DNA from: Streptomyces tendae
GTDB taxonomy: Bacteria; Actinomycetota; Actinomycetes; Streptomycetales; Streptomycetaceae
DNA length: 34,806 bases
Assembly (NCBI RefSeq): GCF_014650435.1
Contig: NZ_BMUY01000028.1
Location: 1 to 34,806, forward strand
Direction: 5' to 3'
How positions within the stretch are numbered: the stretch's first letter is position 1; each line of letters begins with the position of its first letter. Positions 7,940 through 15,829 of the stretch are shown piece after piece. The notes beneath the pieces are model-generated. The model worked only from the letters and a program-made list of their open reading frames with translations, had not been told where the DNA came from and did no database searches. The translations under genes and the position numbers were made by a program.

Positions 7940-7976
7940 ACGGTGGGGCGCCCCCGGTGTCGGGGCGCCCCACCGT
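7940..7976. terminator. Bidirectional terminator between acyltransferase and rsbN
   Basis: ACGGTGGGGCGCCCC (7940-7954) pairs perfectly with 7962-7976 around a 7-base loop. The hairpin is centred between two converging genes and can serve both. Confidence 0.88.
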
Positions 7977-7978
7977 GT

Positions 7979-9226
7979 TCAGTCCGCGTCCTCCGCCTCG
8001 ATGCCCAGGCCGGGCAGGAGGCCCGGGAGGAGGGGCGGGAGGGTGACGTCCGGCTCCGCGGGCGGGGTGTTGCCGCCCGCGGGCGGGGAGGCGGTGCCGC
8101 TGTCGTCCTTCGGCGGGTCGAGGAGGCCGCCGGTGCCGCCGCCGAGCAGGCCGTCGCTCTCGTCGCCGGAGTCGGCGGACTCGCTGGGCCGGCCGGACTG
8201 GGACCGTCCGCGTTCGGACGTGCCGTCGTCACCCGTGCGGGGCGGCGACGAGTGGCCGGAGCCGGGGGTGTCGGTGGTCGTCGAGCCGGAACCGCCCGGC
8301 AGACCGCCGTCTCCGCCGTCCTCGTCCTCGGCGGGCGGCCGGGGCAGCATGGACTCCAGCGGAGCCACGTCGTCGTCTATGGCGTCGAACACCGACGACA
8401 CCTGCTCACTGACGTCACCGAGCTGCACGGGCAGCCGCTCGCGCAGTGCTCCCCAGGTCTCCCGGTGGGACTGGGAGAAGGCGGAGAGGGCCTGCATGGG
8501 GGCCAGCGAGTCGGGATCGTGGGCGTAGGCCGCGCTGAGCAGGCGGTGGCCCTCGGAGGCGTCGTGCCGCATGCCGGACAGGGCGCGGCGGACCTCGCCG
8601 AGGGACTCGTGGTCGAGGGGGCCGCTGCGGCCGCGTTCCATCAGCCGGCGTGCCTCGCTGAGCCGGGTCGAGGCGAGGTCCAGGTAGGCGCGGCCCCGCT
8701 CGTCGTTGCCGTCGGCGAGGCCGAGGCGGAAGTCCTCTATGCCGCGCTTGAGTCCGTAGAGCGAGTCGCCGGGCAGGGCGTCCGAACTGGCCGCGGCCAC
8801 TCCGCCGAAGGCCCCGGCGGCCACGCTCACGCTCAGTCCGCCCGCGGTGAGGCCCTTGGCCAGCCGCGAGCGGGGCCGGAACCTGCTCAGCGGGGCAGCC
8901 CGATGGGCGCCGCGCGCCCGACGCTGCTCCGGTACCGACGTGTCCGTCGCCCCGCCGCTCGCGGTGCCCTCCTGCAGCATGGCCTCGAAGGCGGCCACGA
9001 GCTGGGCCCGCTGGACGACCTTGACCTCGGGGTCCAGCTTGGGCCGGGGCAGCGTCTCCAGACCATGGGCGAGGGTCACCAGGCGACCCTGCTCGGTCGG
9101 TTCCGCGGTGGCCCCGGCGGTCGCCGGCCCTCCGGACTGCTCGGCCGCCGCCCCGGGGTCCGACTGCTCCTCCAGGGCCTGGGCGAAGGCGTTCGCCCGC
9201 CGGTGTGCCGATACGTTCGCGATCAC
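7979..9226 (-). CDS. rsbN: RsbN, membrane anti-sigma factor for BldN
   Basis: RsbN is the single-pass membrane protein that binds and holds the developmental sigma factor BldN. The 415-residue product has a cytoplasmic N-terminal domain (about 1-110), one membrane helix (about 122-147, LTAGGLSVSVAAGAFGG), a DUF5667 helical domain (about 146-240) and a long acidic Ser/Gly/Pro tail outside the cell. I chose the GTG at 9226 (MIANVSAHRR) because AGGAGG ends 8 bases before it; a GTG three codons earlier lies inside that ribosome site. It is 341 bases downstream of bldN on the same strand, with its own BldN-type promoter. Identity rests on gene order and on the sequence matching my memory of RsbN. 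Confidence 0.93.
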   Translation of the reverse strand: MIANVSAHRRANAFAQALEEQSDPGAAAEQSGGPATAGATAEPTEQGRLVTLAHGLETLPRPKLDPEVKVVQRAQLVAAFEAMLQEGTASGGATDTSVPEQRRARGAHRAAPLSRFRPRSRLAKGLTAGGLSVSVAAGAFGGVAAASSDALPGDSLYGLKRGIEDFRLGLADGNDERGRAYLDLASTRLSEARRLMERGRSGPLDHESLGEVRRALSGMRHDASEGHRLLSAAYAHDPDSLAPMQALSAFSQSHRETWGALRERLPVQLGDVSEQVSSVFDAIDDDVAPLESMLPRPPAEDEDGGDGGLPGGSGSTTTDTPGSGHSSPPRTGDDGTSERGRSQSGRPSESADSGDESDGLLGGGTGGLLDPPKDDSGTASPPAGGNTPPAEPDVTLPPLLPGLLPGLGIEAEDAD

Positions 9227-9356
9227 TGGCGGCACCTCCTCTCGTCATCACGGTCGACTCCCCAGGGGGTCCTGAGGGTTGCACGCCCGGGTCGGAACCA
9301 TCCGATCGGGTGATCGGGGTCGGCCAGGGGGTGACCACAGGGAGCCTGCATCCCGC

Positions 9357-9384
9357 ACAACGAGCGGCGCGGCACTTGGGTTAC
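9357..9384 (-). promoter_or_regulatory. BldN-type promoter of rsbN
   Basis: Read on the minus strand, GTAACC (9384-9379), a 16-base spacer and CGTTGT (9362-9357) match the BldN promoter consensus as I recall it. It would give a leader of about 120 bases. The rest of the 9227-9496 gap shows no gene. Confidence 0.7.
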
Positions 9385-9496
9385 GGACGGCGGATGCTCG
9401 GACGGCGGACTCAACAGACTTTCACCGGCGGTGACTTGGGGAACGCGAAGGGTGAGCGCCAGTCGTGGGTGCCGACGGCAAGCGCTCCTCGGCGGG

Positions 9497-9574
9497 CGTC
9501 TCTCAGCGGCCCTTCTCGGTGGCCTCTCTCAGCGGTGTCCCTCAGCGGCCTCTCTCAGCGGCTTCTCTCAGCGG
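9497..9574. repeat. Six 13-bp tandem repeats running into the bldN stop codon
   Basis: Six abutting 13-base units (starts 9497, 9510, 9523, 9536, 9549, 9562) have the consensus CCTCTCTCAGCGG; the unit at 9510 is the most diverged. On the coding strand each intact unit reads CCGCTGAGAGAGG, so it carries a TGA. The last unit contains the true bldN stop codon (9570-9568). The period is not a multiple of three. Confidence 0.85.
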
Positions 9575-10362
9575 GCGTCGTCCGGGAGCAGTCGGGCGAG
9601 GGTCCGCACGGCCCGGTACTGGAGCGTCTTGATGGCGCCCTCGTTCTTGCCCATGACACGGGCGGTCTCGGCGACCGAGAGGCCCTGGAGGAAGCGCAGG
9701 GTCACGCATTCCTGCTGTTGCGGGTTGAGCCGTCGTACCGCCTCCAGCAGTGCGGCGTTGGAGAGCGACTCCAGGACGGAGTCCTCGGGGGAGCGCTCGA
9801 CCTCGTTGGCGTCGAGCATCTCGCCGGTGGTGACCTCGAGGCGGAAGCGGCTGGACTTGAAGTGGTCGGCGACCAGGTTGCGGGCGATGGTCACCAGCCA
9901 GGCGCCGAAGTCGCGCCCCTGCCAGGTGAAGGTGCCGATGCGCCGCAGGGCCCGCAGGAAGGTCTCGCTGGTGAGGTCCTCGGCGGTGGCCTTGCCCCCC
10001 ACGCGGTAGTAGATGTAGCGGTACACGGTGTCGCTGTACTGGTCGTAGAGCCGGCCGAAGGCGTCGGCCTCACCGGCCTGGGCCCGCTCGACCAGCTCCA
10101 TCATGCGGGCGCTGTCGCTGTCCGCGGCGGGGCGGCGGTGGGTGGTGGCGGCGGCCCCGGACGAGGACGACCGCGCTCGTCTGCCGACGGCGGCGCTTCC
10201 TTCGGCCAGTGCGTAGCACGGACCGGCGGGCACGGCGGCCGCGGCGAGGGCGGGGACGGCATACGCGGTGGGGACGAAGCCGCGCAACAGGTCTTGGGCT
10301 GATTTGACCGTTGCGCGCAGCGTAGCCAGGCCCGAGGCGTCAACCCCGACGTGTGGGTACAC
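9568..10362 (-). CDS. bldN: ECF RNA polymerase sigma factor BldN with pro-sequence
   Basis: BldN directs transcription of aerial-hypha genes such as chaplins, rodlins and bldM. The 264-residue product has an Ala-rich N-terminal extension (about 1-86), then region 2 (about 88-160, with FGRLYDQYSDTVYRYIYYRV and DLTSETFLRALRRI) and region 4 (about 205-260, with QGLSVAETARVMGKNEGAIK). The extension is known in S. coelicolor to be removed proteolytically to give mature sigma. The GTG start (MYPHVGVDAS) follows GGGAG by 5 bases and agrees with the known pro-protein. rsbN lies downstream on the same strand. Near-identity of the sigma domains to my memory of BldN makes this call firm. Confidence 0.97.
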   Translation of the reverse strand: MYPHVGVDASGLATLRATVKSAQDLLRGFVPTAYAVPALAAAAVPAGPCYALAEGSAAVGRRARSSSSGAAATTHRRPAADSDSARMMELVERAQAGEADAFGRLYDQYSDTVYRYIYYRVGGKATAEDLTSETFLRALRRIGTFTWQGRDFGAWLVTIARNLVADHFKSSRFRLEVTTGEMLDANEVERSPEDSVLESLSNAALLEAVRRLNPQQQECVTLRFLQGLSVAETARVMGKNEGAIKTLQYRAVRTLARLLPDDAR

Positions 10363-10697
10363 GGGACTCCCAGAGGCAGAGCTTCCATCACGTGCAGTAC
10401 GGAACCATTCACCCGTCGTAGCGAAGGTGGGGCACCGGAATGCGTCTGAGGAGAATAACGCTTCGTGCAGGCACTGCTACGCCCAGTTGCTCAAATCATC
10501 GATTACGTCGCTTCTGTGCCCGATTGACGCTCGATCAGCTGCGCCAGAATGATCGCTTGATGACCGGAACGGTTCGAATTCCGGGTGACTACAGAGCGTG
10601 TTGTGGCCGATGTGAGTACAGGGGACTGGAGAGCCCCTCCGGGGGGTACGTCATCCCGATTGGGTCAACGGCTTGGTCGACTCGGTCGACGACCGGG
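10363..10697 (-). promoter_or_regulatory. bldN upstream region with a candidate BldD box
   Basis: This 335-base gap between the HAD-IB gene and bldN holds no gene. CTACAGAGCGTGT (10589-10601) matches most of the BldD box core, nTnACnC[A/T]GnGTnAn, and bldN is a known BldD target; the match is imperfect. It lies about 230 bases before the start codon, so a long leader or a second promoter nearer bldN is possible. Direct repeats at the HAD-IB stop fill the right end. Confidence 0.4.
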
Positions 10698-10705
10698 TCA
10701 ACGGC
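10662..10705. repeat. 11-bp direct repeat spanning the HAD-IB stop codon
   Basis: GGGTCAACGGC occurs at 10662-10672 and 10695-10705, exactly 33 bases apart; on the gene's strand it reads GCCGTTGACCC and contains the TGA stop. Between the copies lie two GGTCGAC units. Confidence 0.75.
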
Positions 10706-11648
10706 GGCGGCGGTGCAGCGCGATGGCCGCCGCGGTGCCGCCCGCCACCGCGCCGACGCCCGCGGCCGCGGGGATGCCGACCTTGGCCGCCTTGCGCCCG
10801 GTGCGGTAGTCGCGCAGCCGCCACTCCAGCTCGCGGGCGTGCTTGCGCAGCTTGGAGTCCGGGTTGATGGCGTACGGGTGTCCGACCAGCGACAGCATCG
10901 GGATGTCGTTGTGCGAGTCGCTGTAGGCGGCGCAGCGGGAGAGGTCCAGGTGCTCCGCCGTGGCCAGCGCCCGGACCGCCTCCGCCTTCGCGGGGCCGTG
11001 CAGCGGTTCGCCGACCAGCTTGCCCGTGTAGACGCCGCCGATCGACTCGGCCACCGTGCCGAGCGCACCGGTCAGGCCCAGGCGGCGGGCGATCACCTGG
11101 GCGATCTCCACCGGGGCCGCCGTGACCAGCCAGACCTTCTGCCCGGCGTCCAGGTGGGCCTGGGCGAGGGCGCGGGTGCCGGGCCAGATCCGCTCGGCCA
11201 TGTACTCGTCGTAGATCTCCTCGCCGATCGACTTCAGCTCGGAGACGCGGTGGCCCTTGACGATCGAAAGTGCCGAGTCGCGGGCGTCCTGCATGTGCTC
11301 CGGGTCCTCGAACCCGGCCAGCCGGAACCACGCCTGCTGCCAGGCGAAGCGGGCCAGGTCGCGGGTCTCGAAGAACTTCCGCTTGTACAGGCCTCGGCCG
11401 AAGTGGAAGATCGCGGCGCCCTGCATGACGGTGTTGTCGAGGTCGAAGAAGGCGGCTGCTCTGTCGTCGCCGTGCACCGGGAACTCCGGCTCCGCGGCAC
11501 CGGAGTCCGGGGCGGCTTCCAGGGGGGTCTCGGCGAGCTCGGCGGCCTCTGCGGACTTGCGCGCCGCCTCCGCCGAGGCCTCGCCTGCCAACACGCTCCG
11601 CGCCGTGGCGGAGCGCCTACGGGGAGTGAGCCATCGAAGAGCGGCCAT
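10698..11648 (-). CDS. HAD-IB family phosphatase (SerB/CicA-like) with C-terminal membrane helix
   Basis: This 316-residue protein is a HAD-IB hydrolase. Motif I is FFDLDNTVMQG (nucleophile D69, acid/base D71), motif II is in WLVTAAP, and motif IV is YSDSHNDIPM. A Glu/Ala-rich N-terminal segment (20-60) precedes the domain. The C-terminus ends with a small-residue hydrophobic helix (IPAAAGVGAVAGGTAAAIAL) and HRRRR, so it may be membrane-tethered. Streptomyces relatives are sometimes labelled as inhibitors of morphological differentiation; the substrate is unproven, with phosphoserine or a lipid phosphate as options. I prefer the ATG at 11648 (MAALRWLTPRRRS); one at 11660 adds four residues. 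It is transcribed divergently from the glutaredoxin gene. Confidence 0.88.
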   Translation of the reverse strand: MAALRWLTPRRRSATARSVLAGEASAEAARKSAEAAELAETPLEAAPDSGAAEPEFPVHGDDRAAAFFDLDNTVMQGAAIFHFGRGLYKRKFFETRDLARFAWQQAWFRLAGFEDPEHMQDARDSALSIVKGHRVSELKSIGEEIYDEYMAERIWPGTRALAQAHLDAGQKVWLVTAAPVEIAQVIARRLGLTGALGTVAESIGGVYTGKLVGEPLHGPAKAEAVRALATAEHLDLSRCAAYSDSHNDIPMLSLVGHPYAINPDSKLRKHARELEWRLRDYRTGRKAAKVGIPAAAGVGAVAGGTAAAIALHRRRR

Positions 11649-11723
11649 GCCCGTGAGCATAGCCAGTTTGTTCGGGTGCTTCGGAGTCGAGAGGTTCGCG
11701 TGCCGTGAACTCTGGGCGACCGT

Positions 11724-11736
11724 GCCGTTAAACGGC
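11724..11736. promoter_or_regulatory. Palindrome in the HAD-IB/glutaredoxin divergent promoter region
   Basis: GCCGTT-A-AACGGC is a perfect 13-base palindrome with a single central base, within the 129-base divergent gap. It could be an operator for either gene; no regulator is evident. Confidence 0.4.
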
Positions 11737-11777
11737 CTCCCGGCGAGGGGGCGCCCGTGCGCGCGAGAATGGCCGGC

Positions 11778-12074
11778 ATGAGTCCCCTCTTCCGCCGGAA
11801 GCCCACGCAGCCCCCTGAGCACTCCGAGAACCATCTCGTCACCCTCATCCGCAAACCCGGCTGTCATCTGTGTGATGACGCACAGCTCGTCGTCGAGAAG
11901 GTCTGTGCCGAGCTCGGCGTCCCCTGGGAGGAGAAGGACATCACCGAGGACCGCGGGCTCCACGACCAGTACTGGGAACAGATTCCGGTCGTCCTGGTCG
12001 ACGGACGGCAGCACACCTTCTGGCGTGTGAACGAGGAACGGCTGCGCAAGGTACTGACCGATCAGTACAAGTAG
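11778..12074 (+). CDS. Glutaredoxin-like thioredoxin-fold protein
   Basis: The 98-residue protein has a thioredoxin fold with the redox pair C29-H-L-C32 (KPGCHLCDDA), the cis-Pro segment QIPVVLVDG and a C-terminal helix. It is a glutaredoxin/NrdH-style small oxidoreductase of the DUF836 kind. Streptomyces use mycothiol rather than glutathione, so it may act on mycothiol-bound proteins (inference). Three in-frame starts exist (GTG 11757, ATG 11769, ATG 11778); I prefer the last, MSPLFRRKP, by resemblance to relatives, but 11769 is as likely. It lies 275 bases before rex with the Rex operator between them, which keeps it outside the rex-hem operon. Confidence 0.87.
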   Translation: MSPLFRRKPTQPPEHSENHLVTLIRKPGCHLCDDAQLVVEKVCAELGVPWEEKDITEDRGLHDQYWEQIPVVLVDGRQHTFWRVNEERLRKVLTDQYK

Positions 12075-12251
12075 TCCGTATGGTCGCTTAGGATCGATGG
12101 CGACCAGGTCTCGGGGGCGTTGATCGTGAGGAGTGTGTGCGGCTTTGCCCCCGATGAGTGAGGAACGAGGGCCTGTACGCGCCGGTTCCCGTCCCGTGCG
12201 CCGGGGGCGCGTGACCCCGGTCACGTTGGCCGGGCAAATCGGACACCATCT

Positions 12252-12280
12252 TTGTGCACGCGTTCACAAAGACATAGCCT
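12252..12280 (+). promoter_or_regulatory. rex promoter with Rex operator (ROP)
   Basis: TGTGCACGCGTTCACA (12253-12268) fits the Rex consensus TGTGAACnnnTTCACA with one mismatch. TTGTGC (12252-12257), a 17-base spacer and TAGCCT (12275-12280) make a plausible promoter, with the operator covering the -35 and spacer. Rex bound to NAD+ would block transcription; high NADH would release it. Confidence 0.9.
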
Positions 12281-12348
12281 GCATTCGACGGGGCGGTCAT
12301 GTAGGGACGTATGACCGCCTACAGCCCCGCTCTACCCGCAGGAGCACC

Positions 12349-13122
12349 GTGGCAACTGGCCGAACACACCGACCGGCGACCCGCAGCCGAGGGATTCCCG
12401 AGGCCACCGTCGCCAGGCTTCCGCTGTACCTCCGCGCACTGACGGCGCTCTCCGAGCGCTCGGTGCCCACGGTCTCGTCCGAGGAGCTGGCGGCCGCCGC
12501 GGGGGTCAACTCCGCGAAGCTGCGCAAGGACTTCTCCTACCTGGGCTCCTACGGGACGCGCGGTGTCGGCTACGACGTCGAGTATCTCGTCTACCAGATC
12601 TCCCGCGAACTCGGCCTGACCCAGGACTGGCCGGTTGTGATCGTAGGAATCGGTAACCTCGGTGCCGCGCTCGCCAACTACGGCGGCTTCGCGTCCCGCG
12701 GTTTCCGCGTGGCCGCGCTCATCGACGCCGACCCGTCGATGGCCGGAAAGCCCGTCGCCGGCATCCCGGTGCAGCACACCGACGAGCTGGAGAAGATCAT
12801 CCAGGACGACGGTGTCTCCATCGGTGTGATCGCGACCCCCGCCGGCGCCGCCCAGCAGGTCTGCGACCGCCTCGTGGCCGCCGGTGTCACCTCCATCCTG
12901 AACTTCGCGCCGACGGTACTGAACGTCCCCGAGGGCGTCGACGTGCGCAAGGTCGACCTCTCCATCGAGCTGCAGATCCTCGCCTTCCACGAGCAGCGCA
13001 AGGCGGGTGAGGAGGCCGCGGGCGACGCGGATGCCGTGCCGCCCGTCGCCGCACGCAAGCAGCAGCAGCCCTCCACCGACCAGGGACCCGACGGGGACGT
13101 GCCCGCCGTGATGCCGGCATGA
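12349..13122 (+). CDS. rex: Redox-sensing transcriptional repressor Rex
   Basis: Rex senses the NADH/NAD+ ratio and represses respiratory genes (cydABCD, nuo) and its own operon. The 257-residue product has a winged helix (about 15-85, with SSEELAAAAGVNSAKLRKDF and the YGTRGVGYDV wing), then a Rossmann domain whose dinucleotide loop is GIGNLGAALANYGG (100-113). It ends with a C-terminal helix (IELQILAFHEQ) that swaps between subunits, and a disordered tail. The GTG at 12349 follows AGGAG by 5-6 bases. A longer frame from 12133 would run through the operator and promoter and was rejected. The stop overlaps the hemA start by 4 bases, showing translational coupling. Confidence 0.97.
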   Translation: MATGRTHRPATRSRGIPEATVARLPLYLRALTALSERSVPTVSSEELAAAAGVNSAKLRKDFSYLGSYGTRGVGYDVEYLVYQISRELGLTQDWPVVIVGIGNLGAALANYGGFASRGFRVAALIDADPSMAGKPVAGIPVQHTDELEKIIQDDGVSIGVIATPAGAAQQVCDRLVAAGVTSILNFAPTVLNVPEGVDVRKVDLSIELQILAFHEQRKAGEEAAGDADAVPPVAARKQQQPSTDQGPDGDVPAVMPA

Positions 13123-14873
13123 GTCTCCTCGTCGTCGGGCTGAGCCACCGCAGCGCGCCGGTCAGCGTGCTGGAGCGGGCGTCCCTGAACGCGGGCGCGC
13201 AGCTCAAGCTGCTCCAGGACACGGTCGCCGCCGAACCGGCTACCGAGGCCGCGGTGCTGGCCACCTGCAACCGCATCGAGCTGTACGCCGACGTGGACAA
13301 GTTCCACGCCGGTGTCGCCGAGCTGTCCACGCTGCTCGCCCAGCACAGCGGGGTCGGCCTGGAGGAACTCACTCCGTACCTCTACGTGCACTACGAGGAC
13401 CGGGCCGTCCACCATCTGTTCTCGGTGGCCTGCGGGCTGGACTCGATGGTGGTCGGCGAGGGGCAGATCCTCGGCCAGATAAAGGACTCGCTGGCCCGCG
13501 CCCAGGACCTGCACACCGCCGGACGGCTGCTGAACGACCTGTTCCAGCAGGCGCTCCGGGTCGGCAAGCGTGCCCACTCCGAGACCGGCATCGACCGCGC
13601 CGGACAGTCCCTGGTCACCTTCGGCCTGGAGCAGCTGTCCGCCGGAGCCGACGTCCAGCAGTGGGCCCGGGGCAAGCGGGCGCTGGTCATCGGCGCCGGT
13701 TCGATGTCCTCGCTGGCCGCCGCGACGCTGGCGCGCGCGGGGGTCGCCGAGATCGTGGTCGCCAACCGCACCTTCGAGCGCGCCGAGCGGCTCGCCCGGA
13801 TCCTGTCCGAGGGCGACGACACGGACGTGCTGGCCCGCGCGGTACCGATGGACTCGGTGCCGGGCGAGCTGACACGTGCCGACGTGGCCGTTTCCTGCAC
13901 GGGCGCGACCGGGCTGGTCCTCACGGCCGACGCGGTGGTGGCCTCGGTGGAGGGCCGTACCGGCGCCCCCGCCGTCGCGGACACCGCCGTCGCGGACGCC
14001 GCCGTACGGGAAACCGCCGTACGGGAGACGGCCGTACGGGAAGCCGGTGAAACGCCACTGCCGGGTGCCGGGAGTGCCGCCGACGAGAACTGCCCCCTCG
14101 ACCTGTCCTCCGTGTCCTCCGTCCCCTCCGGCTTCTCCGTCATGGGCGAGGCCGCCGTGGCCGGCATGGACGCGGCGACGCTGGAGCAGCACGGGGCGTG
14201 GGCCGCGGGCGGTACGGCGGTGGACCGGACGCGCGAGACGGGCCGGAGCGGTCCGGAGGCGGACACCGAGCTGATCGGCGCCCTCGCCGCGACGGCGACC
14301 CGCGTCGGCCGCATCCCCGAGCGCCGCCGTCCGGAACCGGTCGTCGAGGTGCCGCGCCCCGAGCCCGTGCTCTTCCTACTCGACCTCGCGATGCCGCGGG
14401 ACGTCGACGCCGCCGTGCACCGGCTGGCCGGGGTGCGCCTGGTGGACATCGAGTCGCTCGCCGACGCCTCGGCCGACGCACCGATGGCCGCCGACGTGGA
14501 CATGGTCCGCCGGATCGTCGCCGACGAGGTCACGGCGTTCGGCGCCGCCCAGCGCGCCGCGCACATCACGCCCACCGTGGTGGCGCTGCGCAGCATGGCC
14601 GCGGACGTGGTGGCCGGTGAGATCGCCCGCCTGGAGGGGCGGCTGCCGGGGCTCGACGACAAGCACCGCGCCGAGATCACCCAGACCGTCAAGCGTGTGG
14701 TCGACAAGCTGCTGCACGCGCCGACGGTGCGGGTCAAGCAGCTCGCCGCCGAACCCGGCGGTGCCGGGTACGCGGACGCGCTGCGCACCCTGTTCGACCT
14801 CGACCAGGAAACGGTGGCCTCCGTCTCCCGCGCCGAGAACAGCACCACTGAGAAGAACCGAGGGCCGGCATGA
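13119..14873 (+). CDS. hemA: Glutamyl-tRNA reductase
   Basis: HemA reduces glutamyl-tRNA(Glu) with NADPH to glutamate-1-semialdehyde, the first step of C5-pathway tetrapyrrole synthesis. The 584-residue product is about 150 longer than typical. Residues 1-150 form the catalytic domain with C50 in LATCNRIELY and the GEGQILGQIK block; an NADPH Rossmann domain follows (about 180-280, GAGSMSSLAA), and a C-terminal dimerisation helix bundle ends it. The extra length is a low-complexity insert at about 283-405 that includes a five-unit Val-Ala-Arg-Glu-Thr-type repeat. Inserts here are known in streptomycetes. It overlaps rex and hemC by 4 bases each. There is no hemL in the window. Confidence 0.97.
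   Translation: MSLLVVGLSHRSAPVSVLERASLNAGAQLKLLQDTVAAEPATEAAVLATCNRIELYADVDKFHAGVAELSTLLAQHSGVGLEELTPYLYVHYEDRAVHHLFSVACGLDSMVVGEGQILGQIKDSLARAQDLHTAGRLLNDLFQQALRVGKRAHSETGIDRAGQSLVTFGLEQLSAGADVQQWARGKRALVIGAGSMSSLAAATLARAGVAEIVVANRTFERAERLARILSEGDDTDVLARAVPMDSVPGELTRADVAVSCTGATGLVLTADAVVASVEGRTGAPAVADTAVADAAVRETAVRETAVREAGETPLPGAGSAADENCPLDLSSVSSVPSGFSVMGEAAVAGMDAATLEQHGAWAAGGTAVDRTRETGRSGPEADTELIGALAATATRVGRIPERRRPEPVVEVPRPEPVLFLLDLAMPRDVDAAVHRLAGVRLVDIESLADASADAPMAADVDMVRRIVADEVTAFGAAQRAAHITPTVVALRSMAADVVAGEIARLEGRLPGLDDKHRAEITQTVKRVVDKLLHAPTVRVKQLAAEPGGAGYADALRTLFDLDQETVASVSRAENSTTEKNRGPA
13971..14045 (+). repeat. Five in-frame 15-bp repeats inside hemA
   Basis: Five abutting 15-base units, GCCGTCGCGGACACC diverging to GCCGTACGGGAAACC, encode AVADT, AVADA, AVRET, AVRET and AVREA (residues 285-309). 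The period keeps frame, so copy number can change without breaking the essential gene. Confidence 0.92.
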
Positions 14874-15829
14874 CTGAGAAGGCACTGAGGCTGGGGACCA
14901 GGCGGAGCAAGCTCGCCATGGCCCAGTCCGGGCAGGTGGCGGACGCCGTGAGCCAGGTGACCGGTCGGCCCGTTGAGCTGGTCGAGATCACCACGTACGG
15001 CGACACGTCGCGGGAGCACCTGGCGCAGATCGGCGGCACGGGCGTGTTCGTCGCCGCGCTGCGCGACGCGCTGCTGCGGGGTGAGGTGGACTTCGCGGTT
15101 CACTCGCTCAAGGACCTCCCCACCGCGCAGCACGAGGGCCTGGTGGTGGCCGCGATTCCGGAGCGCGAGGACCCGCGGGACGTGGTCGTCGCCCGGGACG
15201 CGCGCAAGCTGACCGACCTCCCGCGCGGGGCGCGCATCGGTACCGGAGCGCCGCGCCGCATGGCGCAGCTGAACGCGTACGCCCGCACCCACGGGATGGA
15301 GATCGAGACGGTCCCGATCCGGGGCAACGTCGACACCCGCGTCGGATACGTCCGCAGCGGTGAACTGGACGCCGTCGTACTGGCCGCCGCCGGGCTCAAC
15401 CGGGTCGGCCGCATCGACGAGGTGACCGACTTCCTGTCGGTCGACACGGTTTTGCCGGCCCCCGGCCAGGGGGCACTGGCGATCGAGTGCGCGGCGGACA
15501 ACGCCGCGCTGATCGCCGCGCTCGCCGAACTCGACGACCCGTTCACGCGGGCCGCCGTAACGGCCGAGCGGTCACTGCTCGCCGCCCTGGAAGCCGGCTG
15601 CAGCGCACCTGTGGGCGCGCTGGCCGACCTTCTGGCCGACGGGCAGATTGTCAAGGAAATGCGCCTGCGCGGCGTCGTCGGCACGACCGACGGCTCGACG
15701 CTGGTGCAGCTGTCCACCACCGGTCCCGTGCCCGAGACGCACGAGGCGGCGCTGGCACTCGGTCGCGAACTCGCCACCGAGATGCTCGCCCAGGGCGCGG
15801 CCGGTCTGATGGGGGAGCGAGCACAGTGA
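14870..15829 (+). CDS. hemC: Hydroxymethylbilane synthase (porphobilinogen deaminase)
   Basis: HemC joins four porphobilinogen molecules into linear hydroxymethylbilane in the cytosol. The 319-residue product shows the full family signature: RLGTRRSKLAMAQ at the N-terminus, catalytic D82 in HSLKDLP, arginines in GTGAPRRMAQ and the RGNVDTR loop, the PAPGQGALAIE block, and C244 (EAGCSAPVGA), which carries the dipyrromethane cofactor. Length is normal. Its ATG overlaps the hemA stop (ATGA), and its stop overlaps the hemD GTG (GTGA), so all four operon genes are coupled. Confidence 0.98.
   Translation: MTEKALRLGTRRSKLAMAQSGQVADAVSQVTGRPVELVEITTYGDTSREHLAQIGGTGVFVAALRDALLRGEVDFAVHSLKDLPTAQHEGLVVAAIPEREDPRDVVVARDARKLTDLPRGARIGTGAPRRMAQLNAYARTHGMEIETVPIRGNVDTRVGYVRSGELDAVVLAAAGLNRVGRIDEVTDFLSVDTVLPAPGQGALAIECAADNAALIAALAELDDPFTRAAVTAERSLLAALEAGCSAPVGALADLLADGQIVKEMRLRGVVGTTDGSTLVQLSTTGPVPETHEAALALGRELATEMLAQGAAGLMGERAQ

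Noticed and set aside
9227..9496. Small gene between rsbN and bldN
   Set aside because: No frame with a ribosome site and plausible composition; the stretch is explained by the rsbN promoter and leader plus repeats.
12133..12348. 72-residue N-terminal extension of Rex
   Set aside because: The segment contains the Rex operator and promoter, and a good ribosome site precedes the GTG at 12349.
13391..15292. 633-codon minus-strand reading frame over hemA and hemC
   Set aside because: It runs opposite two clear coupled enzyme genes and has no recognisable domain or ribosome site.
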